IMG/VR virus record: IMGVR_UViG_3300035670_001420
Span: 1 to 21,071 of that record
Direction: 5' to 3' (one strand)
DNA: 21,071 bases
Source: a virus
A model generated the notes under the pieces. That model did not search any database. It was not told the DNA's origin and saw only the letters and a program-made list of their open reading frames with translations. Positions 1 to 8,135 of this stretch are shown here, in pieces (within the stretch, counting starts at the first letter, position 1; every line of letters starts with the position of its first letter). Made by a program: the position numbers and the translations under genes.

Positions 1-61
1 TAATTGCCATTCCTGCTACACTAATAGTTTGTACCAGGTTATGATTTTCTACTTCAACCAT
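1..61 (-). CDS. Partial CDS, unknown function (5' end only)
   Basis: The first 20 codons of a minus-strand gene run off the left edge of the window. It starts with ATG at 61-59 and reads MVEVENHNLVQTISVAGMAI. An AAGGAG ribosome binding site lies at about 72-67, 5 nt before the start. A consensus promoter (186-214) sits about 125-150 nt upstream, with a terminator just before it, so this is the first gene of a new transcription unit. After a tail fibre gene, phages often carry lysis genes, further fibre genes or a chaperone. The visible residues do not let me choose, and I assign no function. The start is well supported by the ribosome binding site and the open frame. Confidence 0.7.
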   Translation of the reverse strand, partial: MVEVENHNLVQTISVAGMAI

Positions 62-185
62 TGCAGCTCCTTTTTCTATTAGCAGTGGTTAACATACATA
101 TTTAATTGTAGCCGGTCTGCCAACTAACTGTATTGGCTCTGCTATTGTCAAGTAAAAATATTTAAACCTTTTTTGATTCTTGTAT
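62..185 (-). other. Leader (5' UTR) of the partial left-edge gene
   Basis: This is untranslated sequence between the promoter and the ATG at 61. A transcript starting about 7 nt past the -10 box would have a leader of roughly 118 nt, longer than usual for phage structural genes. A weak stem can form (GCCAA at 119-123 with TTGGC at 133-137, loop of 9 nt). I recognise no riboswitch and no convincing small gene here. Confidence 0.45.
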
Positions 186-214
186 ATTATATCACAAGGG
201 CAAGAGGTTGTCAA
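186..214 (-). promoter_or_regulatory. Consensus sigma70-type promoter, leftward
   Basis: On the minus strand the -35 box is TTGACA (214-209), the spacer is exactly 17 nt (208-192) and the -10 box is TATAAT (191-186). Both boxes match the consensus, and a TG one base before the -10 gives an extended -10. It starts 5 nt beyond the T-tract of the terminator at 219-255 and reads towards the gene starting at 61. The block CCCTTGTGATATA that covers the 3' part of the spacer and the start of the -10 also occurs in the promoter at 18549-18577. Confidence 0.88.
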
Positions 215-218
215 CTAT

Positions 219-255
219 AAAAAATGCCTTGCTCAATCGTTATTGAGCAAGGCAT
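219..255 (-). terminator. Rho-independent terminator after the tail fibre gene
   Basis: A perfect 14-bp inverted repeat (224-237 with 242-255, ATGCCTTGCTCAAT and its complement) encloses a 4-nt loop (238-241). On the minus strand it is followed by a T-tract at 224-219. It lies 113 nt after the stop codon of the gene ending at 369 and closes the tape-measure-to-fibre transcription unit. A further copy of ATTGAGCA at 254-261 directly repeats 242-249. A short 7-bp hairpin (261-267 with 271-277) lies just upstream in the transcript. The stretch 256-368 holds nothing else I can recognise. Confidence 0.92.
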
Positions 256-368
256 TGAGCAGAACTTTTTAAGTTCTTTGTCGATCAGTCCATGGTTTCC
301 AAGTTAGTTTAGTCAGCTCGGTCGCCAAGTCGGGGTATATTTATCAATCAAAAATATTTTTGTTAATA

Positions 369-3300
369 TTAGCTAAATGTATACCCGGCTTTGCCTGATG
401 CAGAGCTGCCCGAGTATGCACCTATTTTAATAATATATATACCGTCTGCAGGTACTGAATAGCTAAAATAGCTAGCTGTACCATAACCGGAGTAGTCGTC
501 ACTCAAAGCTACTGTAGTACTACTAGGATCAAGTAGTCTAATATAGGTATCTCCATTAATTACGGAGGTGCCAAGTAAAACTGCTGTGCCTACCTGTATT
601 GTTTGACCGGCGCGTAGATATATTGCAACATTGGCAGTATTCTGTGTAGCACTAGCGGTATCAGTAACATTAAAATCTATATAACTTACGCCAGTGGTTG
701 GATCTCCTCCAAGTATTCCCCATGCGCTAACAGTACCAGTACTTATATACCCACTAGCAGTTAATTGTATATTATGTTTTAAAGGCGCACTGCCAACAGT
801 ACCACTAAAACTTCCACTAGTATTATTTGCTAGTATCGTAAGTAAATGGTTGGGCGGAGAAAAAGTATTAAAAAAACCATTAGGTACTTTTTGATCTAGG
901 GTTAATGTTATTTGATTATTACTAGTACTGGCAAAATTTTGATTTACTGTAATAGTAAATGCTTGTCCATCTACTACAGTAGTAGGACTTAAAGTTATAC
1001 TAGTTAGTGTTGGAGTTACTACCGGTGTTTGGCTAGTATCACTAATAGTATAATAACTGCTTTGATAGTAGGGCGTGCCTACATATGGTCCAGTTCTATA
1101 GAAATTTACGCGATACTGCTCTGTGCCACTTTCTGTAAGCTGATCTGTTTTTATAGTTATACTAAAAGCTCTAGTTACTGTACCATCAATGCTTTGAAGT
1201 GTACCGTATATTAAACCATCAAAATCACTGCCAGTAACCCCTGCACCACCTTCAATAGCCCAATAAAAATTATTGCCTATAAAAGTAGTACCATCATATC
1301 TTTGGTTGTAACTATACGCATTATCAGTAACATCAAAAGTAAACGTTATAATTCTATTAGTAGTTTCATTTTGTCCAGTACTAGGACTTGCTGATAGAGA
1401 GCTTATTTGCGGAGCAGAGTAAAGTGTAGGAGCTACAACTGTAATTTGTGTGCTAGCGGCAGTATTATTATTGCCAGCACTATCTTGAAAAGCTCCAGCA
1501 GCTATACTAATATTGGCAGTGCCACCAGTACTTGGAGCTGTATATATAAAACTATAGCTTGTTCCACTGCCTGTAAAACTACTTATAGACCCTATGCTAA
1601 CACTAATGTCGGCACTAGTAAGAGTTGTCGTTGACTCACTAGTAGTAATTGTAACGGTTGCTGTTGCGTTAATAGGTATGGCACCACTACTTGGTGTAAG
1701 TGTTACTGTTGGTGGTTTTACATCTCGTATAGTACCAGTAACAGTTTTACGTATAGTGCCACCACTAGGGCTTCTAACAGTTAGTGTAACTGATTGATTT
1801 CCACCATCAATATTAGCGGCTGTTAAATTAATATCTTTATAGAATGGGCCTACCCAATAATTAGTACCAGGTTCTGTTTCATAGTTAGAGCCTTCGTCAA
1901 TCGTTCCGCTAGTAGGGTTAACTGTTAAATTAGCATTATCGCTGCTTATACTAAAGGTTGGTAATACATTTAGCGTACCTGCACCTATATACTCTATTCT
2001 AAAAGTTTTACTAGAGCCTCCGTTAATAAAATCAGTATAATCAGTTAAACCTACCTGCCAATCGCTACCAGCAGTACTAGTATCAGCAATAGTTATAGTG
2101 GGGCTAGTAGCAACTACCGTACCTGTTGTAGATCCTGTACGAATACTTATTGTAAATGTTTCAGTACCCTCTGTCAATTGATCAGCAAAAATTGTTAGTG
2201 CAACTGTTCCATTAGAACTAGAATTAATAGTAAAATTTCCACTGCTTTGTGTAGGTGTTAAATCTATTCCACTAATCGAGTTTAGGGTCCAATAAAGTAC
2301 AGTATTTGCAGGTACACCAGTTGTTGTTATAACAAATGTAATACTTTGGCCCTCATTAACACTACTAGTACTAGTTGAAACAGTATAAGTAGCTGATGCA
2401 ATTTGATGGGCATGTTGAATAGGGTATTCTACAAGTGTTTGAACACCGCTTTGAGTAAGAGTACATCTAATAACTGCAGCATATGTTCCAGCGCTACCAG
2501 TATGAGAAATAGTAGCATACGGTAAATTACTAGCGGTTGTTAATACAAAATTAGCTGCGTTTTCTATTATAGACCAACTATAATCTATATTTGTACTATC
2601 TCCTCCACTAGTATTTATGTTATATGTTTTAGTAGTAGTACAGCCAGTCGAATAGGTGGTATCATATCCACATACAGTAATTCCAGAGCCTTCTGAAATA
2701 GTGCCAACTAAAGTGTTAGATCCAGTTCCTCCACTGCCTGTTCCGCCCAACAAAGTAGTATTGACAATAAATATAGTATTATCGTATTGACTTCCCCATT
2801 GATAGGTAGCATTAACAACAGCATCTTCAAAACCAAAATCAGTTTTTACAAGTTTATAATAGAGTGTACTTGCTTGCCTTCTAAATGCTCCTGAATAAAA
2901 ATCTATTCTAGAACTTATAGCGTTAGTCGAGCTTTGCTGCCATATTTCTTTATAAAATTCTGGTATAACTATGGCTGAATAACTGTTATATAGAGAAGTA
3001 TTTGTAATTGATTGTTCAGTAGTATCATAGAAACTAATTTTTGGAGATTCTTGTATACCAGCAATATTTATATGTTCAAGACCAGAATCAAACGTAAGTT
3101 TTTGAGGGCTGCTATTATTCCAAATTCTTATACCATAATTGTGGCTGCTTAAACTAATATTATTTAGTTGAAATACATAGGCTTCTGCTAAAGAATAGGT
3201 TGTGCTGGACGACGGCAGTATATATTTAGTAGTTAGCGTGTATGAACTAAACGTTGAAGATATAAAGCTATTGGCAGTAAACCATACATTGCTACTTTCT

Positions 3301-3833
3301 GGTACTGTATAGAGTACTAATTTGTAAGAATTAGGACTTCCATAGCTAATAGTTCTTTCATGTTGTCTTGTTAATCCATAGGTATATGTAGGTGAACTAT
3401 TAAAAGTTACTCTGCCTACAAATACAGGCGTAACATAGTTAGTAGAAACTAATCTATCGCCGTTAGCATTTGTAACTAACATTCCATAAGTTGGATCACT
3501 TAATTTAGTAGCAAATATTGCTATAGTAGTAGTTTCGCCACCACCAAGAGTTATTCTACTGGTTAACCTAGTAAAAGTTAGCACTGCTTGACCTGAACCA
3601 TTTGTACTTGTAGTAATACTATAAGGTCCAGCCTCAAGAGTATAGTATTTTAGGTATTGTGCTCCTGGTATATTAGTATATGTTAAACTTGAAGATGATC
3701 CTACACTTATATTGCCCGGATTACCGGCATAAGGACTAAGTTGCAACAATTCTACAAATACCCTGCCTCCCAACATTGTATCAATCAATGTTGGGTATCC
3801 GGGATTTCTATAAACTTCTATTCCATAAGCCAT
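369..3833 (-). CDS. Tail fibre / adhesin with Ig-like, Calx-beta-like and PPC-like domains
   Basis: This 1154-residue structural protein is probably a distal fibre or adhesin of the tail tip. The N-terminus (MAYGIEVYRNPGYPTLID) looks like other phage tip-attached proteins. A Gly/Thr-rich linker lies near 362-372. Then come an Ig/PKD-like domain (about 378-478), a Calx-beta-like domain (480-585, with VNEGQSITF and QLTEGTETFTISI), a beta segment (585-705), a bacterial Ig-like domain of the Big_12 kind (705-800, with AGAFQDSAGNNNT), a second Calx-beta-like domain (800-935, with DQLTESGTEQYRVNF), a further Ig-like stretch (936-1060) and a C-terminal PPC-like beta domain (1060-1154, with YIRLLDPSS, SDDYSGYG and VPADGIYIIKIGAYSG). 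Its ATG overlaps the upstream gene's stop as TAATG, with AGGA 11 nt upstream. No intramolecular chaperone or depolymerase motif is evident. The domain calls are by pattern; receptor binding is inferred from position and composition. Confidence 0.8.
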   Translation of the reverse strand: MAYGIEVYRNPGYPTLIDTMLGGRVFVELLQLSPYAGNPGNISVGSSSSLTYTNIPGAQYLKYYTLEAGPYSITTSTNGSGQAVLTFTRLTSRITLGGGETTTIAIFATKLSDPTYGMLVTNANGDRLVSTNYVTPVFVGRVTFNSSPTYTYGLTRQHERTISYGSPNSYKLVLYTVPESSNVWFTANSFISSTFSSYTLTTKYILPSSSTTYSLAEAYVFQLNNISLSSHNYGIRIWNNSSPQKLTFDSGLEHINIAGIQESPKISFYDTTEQSITNTSLYNSYSAIVIPEFYKEIWQQSSTNAISSRIDFYSGAFRRQASTLYYKLVKTDFGFEDAVVNATYQWGSQYDNTIFIVNTTLLGGTGSGGTGSNTLVGTISEGSGITVCGYDTTYSTGCTTTKTYNINTSGGDSTNIDYSWSIIENAANFVLTTASNLPYATISHTGSAGTYAAVIRCTLTQSGVQTLVEYPIQHAHQIASATYTVSTSTSSVNEGQSITFVITTTGVPANTVLYWTLNSISGIDLTPTQSSGNFTINSSSNGTVALTIFADQLTEGTETFTISIRTGSTTGTVVATSPTITIADTSTAGSDWQVGLTDYTDFINGGSSKTFRIEYIGAGTLNVLPTFSISSDNANLTVNPTSGTIDEGSNYETEPGTNYWVGPFYKDINLTAANIDGGNQSVTLTVRSPSGGTIRKTVTGTIRDVKPPTVTLTPSSGAIPINATATVTITTSESTTTLTSADISVSIGSISSFTGSGTSYSFIYTAPSTGGTANISIAAGAFQDSAGNNNTAASTQITVVAPTLYSAPQISSLSASPSTGQNETTNRIITFTFDVTDNAYSYNQRYDGTTFIGNNFYWAIEGGAGVTGSDFDGLIYGTLQSIDGTVTRAFSITIKTDQLTESGTEQYRVNFYRTGPYVGTPYYQSSYYTISDTSQTPVVTPTLTSITLSPTTVVDGQAFTITVNQNFASTSNNQITLTLDQKVPNGFFNTFSPPNHLLTILANNTSGSFSGTVGSAPLKHNIQLTASGYISTGTVSAWGILGGDPTTGVSYIDFNVTDTASATQNTANVAIYLRAGQTIQVGTAVLLGTSVINGDTYIRLLDPSSTTVALSDDYSGYGTASYFSYSVPADGIYIIKIGAYSGSSASGKAGYTFS

Positions 3834-6800
3834 TATGCAAGATTTCCTATTCTAACTCGCAAAACATTGCCTTCATAAACTTCTATTTTTTGATCCGTTA
3901 ATACAATTCTGCTTGCACCTACATTTTGTCCCAGTTGTAGTCTATCAGCAGTAATTGTGCCAGTAATTATCTGGTCGCCATTAATCTGTGTTGATCTACT
4001 AAATGCAGAAATAGTATTAGTACCGTCGGTTACTTGTGTACTACTACTAAATGTGACTAATCCGCTGAATCCTATAGCTTTACTAGGCGTGCCAAAAGTT
4101 AGGTTACTTCCGTTACTAGTATTAGATCCACTAGTATTTTCCACTGCTGTAAATGTAGCTACCCAATACCTATAACTATTATTTGCTTGAAATATTGGTG
4201 CGTTTTTACTCCAATTACCGTCTAAACCTAAAAACGTTCCAGTAGTAAACGTAAAACCACTAGCGCTTGGGCCTGCTGGGATATTGTCGTCAGTAGTAGG
4301 ACTAGTTTTATAAACTACACCCGTAGCAGTTCTACGACCATCAACGCCTGTGCCGTCACTGTTTATACTATAATATATAGTCTTATTATAGTACACTCCC
4401 TCGGACAAAGCAGTAAGTGTTATTGTCATAGTAGAGTTAGTATTAGGTATTGCCGTTACACTAGCACTATAGTTTGTTGTTACACCTCCTGAAAATGTGC
4501 CCCCACTTACTGTCCAGGTATAGCTAGGACTAACTAAATTTTGCGGATTAGCTGTTAATGTACCTGTGTTAGCTGGACTATAAGTAGTACCAGATAATTT
4601 AAAACTACCTGTTGTGGCGCCTAGAATATCTAAACCTTTGGCTGCTGAACCTGTGGGTCCTGTAGGCCCTAGAACACCATCACTAGTTACAGCTATTGTA
4701 ATGGTTTTTTCAGCAGTATTGGTTCCATCACTAACAACTACTTTAACTTGTATTGAACTAGTATTAGCAGGAGTCATTATAGTAGTAGCACCATTTGATG
4801 GACTAAAACTAGCCGTACCATTTGGACTTGACCAAGTATAAGTAGTTGGTGTAATATTTTGTGGTAATGCAGTTAAAGTTAGACTTGCTGGCGTATAACC
4901 AGTAGTACTATTATATTTAATTGCAAGTCCACCACTTATATCAACGCCTCTAGCAGGAGAACCTGGGGAACCATTTTCGGCTGTTTTTATTGGTGTTGAC
5001 CAAGTTAATGTATTTGTATTATTTCCGGTTGCTTGTCCAACTGCTACAGCTCTACTTTCCCAAATAGGATCTGTTCCAGCAGGAATAGAAGAATACCAAG
5101 TAACACCATAACTTGTAGGTACAGTGGTTATACTTTTACTTGTAAAACTATAAACACCGCCAGCAGGAGTAGAAATTGATATAACATTACTAGCAACTCT
5201 AGTAAATACACTAATTTCTGCAACTGTTTGTCCATCTGTGCCAGGCTGACCTTCTACGCGCACAGGAACATTCCACGTCCAAGTAGTGCCGCTTTTATAC
5301 CCTGTACTAGAATATAGTGGGTTTAATCCGGTTGTTTCTGCTACAGTACTAACCCAACCTGCTGGAGGACTAGTTGTTGAGTTAGCTGGCTTATCACTAA
5401 GGCCTAGTACTGTAGGGCTTCGCTTAAATACAATATCTACACTTGATCCTGGTGATCCGTTTTCACCCTTAATTTTTATAACATTACCGCTTTGTACAAA
5501 GGTTAAGCCGTTATCAGTACTTACTAATAATTTAACGTATTGATCTGTAGGTCTAGGTGTTGTTGACCAATCAGTACTACCATTAGGGCTAAATTCAAAT
5601 CTAGCACTTTGACTTGGTGCAGCTACTTTAGAAGGAGTACCCCAGGTTGCATCTTGTGGAGATAATCCATCACTAGTAAAAGTTCGTATACTTACCCATA
5701 GCGGTTTGCCATTATCAGCAGGAATTCCATCACTCCATGTAATACCAGTACCACCAGCATTTGCAGGTCCTGTAGGATTTGGATCAGAATAACTGCCGCC
5801 AATAGGTGTACTTGGAGGATTGCTATCGGTGCGGATAAAAGCATAAGAGGTAACCGCAGCTTGACCACTAGACCCTTTATAAACTACACCTATTTGTTCC
5901 TTATCAAGTAACGTATAGGACGACGTACCTGTTTTATACATTAATTTAGCATTTACACTAGTAACGTCACTGTTATTAGCAAGCGTAACAGCAGGTAAAT
6001 TGCCGCCTGCCGGCACTATTGTATAAGTAGTAGGTTCCGATTGACTAGGACTATTCCACAGCGCATAGTATAGTGGCTCTCCGCCAAATTCTACTGGTGC
6101 TTCGTTACCCTTAATTTTATAAACTTTAAAATTAATTGTAGACGGAGTATGAGCACCATCTGTTAAATAATCAGCACTTGCTTTAGTTATAGCATTAGTA
6201 TTACTACGTAGTTCATATACTACGGCAGCGTCGCCGTCTTTATTTTTGCTTAAGTTAAACCTTTCAGTAAATAACTGTCCATCATCTGTCTTTTTAGCTG
6301 TAATATCTACATAACCGCTATCGCTGGTCATACTTACCACATATACAGTAGCTCTACCATCTACAGCAGTTAAACTACCATTTATTAAGCCTGTACCAGT
6401 ACGTGGCGTAGTATTAATATTTGTATAAGAAATACCTCCTGCTAATTCACTAACATAAAAAGTATATCCTGATGTTTGTAGTACACCATTATCATATACT
6501 TCTATTGTAGTACTAGCTCCAAGGTAATTTCCACCTGTTCCATCTGGTAAGGTTGGAATAATACGAAAATCGTTTGTTAATTGAGCGTCAATATTAGTAG
6601 CATCAGTGCCGTCTTTAACTCTATTAACCGTTAGTGTTCGCAAAAATGTTTTGCCTGCAACTACAGCTTTTATAATACCATAAGCTTTTGTTGCTTCTAT
6701 AGCAGTAGCTTGTATATACCCCTTTGGTTTACCATCAATTGGACTATCATCCTCATTATTAATTTGTAGTGTATCATCAAAACCGTCTTGAGAATCTATG

Positions 6801-8125
6801 CTATATTGAATTCTATTTGCTGGTACAAAATTTATGCCTTCTACTATTAGTGCTTGACTTTCTATTATAGGTTGTGTGCCAATATATTGATTGTTTTTGT
6901 TAACAGTTACAGTTTGATTTTCATTTTCTAAACCCATATATACAGCATCGCTGCCTTGTTTTAAGTAGTAAATACTAAATAAATCAAAAGCTGTAACATC
7001 ATTACCAACTATAGTGCTTTCTGCTACTACTTTAAAAACTTTACCTATTGGAGGAGTCATTCCACTAAAAAAGGCTGGTAAAACTGTTAATTCGCTTTCA
7101 TCTGTATTTAAACTGGTATTATTCAGGTATCCGTTTGTATACCCTAAGCCTGTGCCCTTAATAGGAATAGGCAGATTTGCTCCACCTGGATCATATGTCC
7201 AAGTAAACTCTATTTGTCCAGGAATATTAGAAGTAGATGCACTTAAAACAATGCCATCCTGAGGATAAATTGTAGCTCCAGCAGTATTTTCTACAAGTGC
7301 AAATGCTAATCCAGGAGATGCTGTTATAGCTACTAGCGGGGCTGTTTGGCCAGGTCTTCGTTTTCCAATATTTAGTACTTTTTCAATAGTTATCTTATTA
7401 GTAACATCAGTAGGATTAGTCCAAGTTGCCGTAAAAACTATAGTTCCTGTTAAATCAGTAATAGCTGTAATTTCATAGTTACCATCTTCATCAATAGTAC
7501 CCTCTGCCTCACCAGTAGTTACCTCTACAACGTCGATGTTGCCAGTAATTGGATCGGTAACCTCAACAGTTTTTACTGCAAAAGTTACTTGACCACTGGT
7601 AGTTATGTCTTCACTATATCTAAATACTTTAAATTGTCCTGTGGCATCTGTAAATGTTGGGTTATTACCATTTTCATCTGTAGGTATTTCAATAGGGTCA
7701 CGTGTTAAATAACCTTGTATAGGCAGTGAAACATCTAATGTTTTGGGATCTAATTCAGTAGGAACATTATTAATTGTTACAGGTAGTATAGTGTATTCTG
7801 ACGGTTGAAGCTTACTAATAAAAGCATATTTAATATAATAAGTTTTATTATCTTGTAATAAATCTGTATCTGCGGCTTTTAATTTATCAATTATTAGTTG
7901 TCCCTGAAATGGTCCATCATAGTATAGCTCGTCAGCAACTGGCTGCGCCCCTTCCCAGCTAGTTGCTCTTATCCATATTTTTACACCTTGTAGATCACTA
8001 CGAACATCATTTTGAACCACTTGTATACCTGTACCGGTATCTATATCATCTACGTTATATGCATTAGTTGGCTGGTCAAAATATAAATTTAATGACTTAT
8101 AACCAGGATTTATTCTTAATGCCAT
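3833..8125 (-). CDS. Tail tip / central fibre protein with repeated beta modules and collagen-like hinges
   Basis: This 1430-residue protein is encoded 10 nt after the tail-tip hub gene. An AGGA ribosome binding site overlaps that gene's TAG stop. The first 115 or so residues (VKIWIRATSWEG, NKTYYIKYAFISKL) resemble a fibronectin-III-like module of J proteins. The middle is a chain of beta domains. Four degenerate modules near 757-833, 898-960, 967-1045 and 1260-1350 mostly end in a W/F-G/S-T-P type motif. Two tandem Ig-like repeats lie at 1057-1153 and 1161-1260. Short Gly-X-Y runs (GENGSPGSS, GQPGTDGQT, ENGSPGSPARG, GPTGPTGS) separate them. The C-terminus (1378-1430, INGDQIITGTITADRLQLGQ) is the kind that ends many J-type host specificity proteins. 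It probably projects from the tip and helps in host recognition. There is no sign of a frameshift or truncation. Confidence 0.8.
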   Translation of the reverse strand: MALRINPGYKSLNLYFDQPTNAYNVDDIDTGTGIQVVQNDVRSDLQGVKIWIRATSWEGAQPVADELYYDGPFQGQLIIDKLKAADTDLLQDNKTYYIKYAFISKLQPSEYTILPVTINNVPTELDPKTLDVSLPIQGYLTRDPIEIPTDENGNNPTFTDATGQFKVFRYSEDITTSGQVTFAVKTVEVTDPITGNIDVVEVTTGEAEGTIDEDGNYEITAITDLTGTIVFTATWTNPTDVTNKITIEKVLNIGKRRPGQTAPLVAITASPGLAFALVENTAGATIYPQDGIVLSASTSNIPGQIEFTWTYDPGGANLPIPIKGTGLGYTNGYLNNTSLNTDESELTVLPAFFSGMTPPIGKVFKVVAESTIVGNDVTAFDLFSIYYLKQGSDAVYMGLENENQTVTVNKNNQYIGTQPIIESQALIVEGINFVPANRIQYSIDSQDGFDDTLQINNEDDSPIDGKPKGYIQATAIEATKAYGIIKAVVAGKTFLRTLTVNRVKDGTDATNIDAQLTNDFRIIPTLPDGTGGNYLGASTTIEVYDNGVLQTSGYTFYVSELAGGISYTNINTTPRTGTGLINGSLTAVDGRATVYVVSMTSDSGYVDITAKKTDDGQLFTERFNLSKNKDGDAAVVYELRSNTNAITKASADYLTDGAHTPSTINFKVYKIKGNEAPVEFGGEPLYYALWNSPSQSEPTTYTIVPAGGNLPAVTLANNSDVTSVNAKLMYKTGTSSYTLLDKEQIGVVYKGSSGQAAVTSYAFIRTDSNPPSTPIGGSYSDPNPTGPANAGGTGITWSDGIPADNGKPLWVSIRTFTSDGLSPQDATWGTPSKVAAPSQSARFEFSPNGSTDWSTTPRPTDQYVKLLVSTDNGLTFVQSGNVIKIKGENGSPGSSVDIVFKRSPTVLGLSDKPANSTTSPPAGWVSTVAETTGLNPLYSSTGYKSGTTWTWNVPVRVEGQPGTDGQTVAEISVFTRVASNVISISTPAGGVYSFTSKSITTVPTSYGVTWYSSIPAGTDPIWESRAVAVGQATGNNTNTLTWSTPIKTAENGSPGSPARGVDISGGLAIKYNSTTGYTPASLTLTALPQNITPTTYTWSSPNGTASFSPSNGATTIMTPANTSSIQVKVVVSDGTNTAEKTITIAVTSDGVLGPTGPTGSAAKGLDILGATTGSFKLSGTTYSPANTGTLTANPQNLVSPSYTWTVSGGTFSGGVTTNYSASVTAIPNTNSTMTITLTALSEGVYYNKTIYYSINSDGTGVDGRRTATGVVYKTSPTTDDNIPAGPSASGFTFTTGTFLGLDGNWSKNAPIFQANNSYRYWVATFTAVENTSGSNTSNGSNLTFGTPSKAIGFSGLVTFSSSTQVTDGTNTISAFSRSTQINGDQIITGTITADRLQLGQNVGASRIVLTDQKIEVYEGNVLRVRIGNLA

Positions 8126-8135
8126 ATTAAAATTC

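Noticed and set aside
79-99. Six-codon mini-ORF (MYVNHC) in the leader of the left-edge gene
   Set aside because: It has no ribosome binding site and such short frames are expected by chance; nothing suggests a leader peptide mechanism.
147-152. Second TTGACA (minus strand) in the left leader as another promoter
   Set aside because: The sequence 17 nt downstream is GTTAGT and no good -10 box occurs with a 16-18 nt spacer.
261-277. AGAACTT/AAGTTCT hairpin as a separate terminator
   Set aside because: It has only 7 bp, low G+C content and no T-tract in the direction of transcription; the terminator at 219-255 is far stronger.
350-361. Palindrome AAAAATATTTTT
   Set aside because: An A/T-only palindrome in A+T-rich non-coding DNA is expected by chance and cannot form a stable hairpin.
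256-368. Possible tRNA or small RNA in the gap after the fibre gene
   Set aside because: No cloverleaf with a proper acceptor stem and T-loop could be drawn, and no promoter or terminator of its own brackets it.
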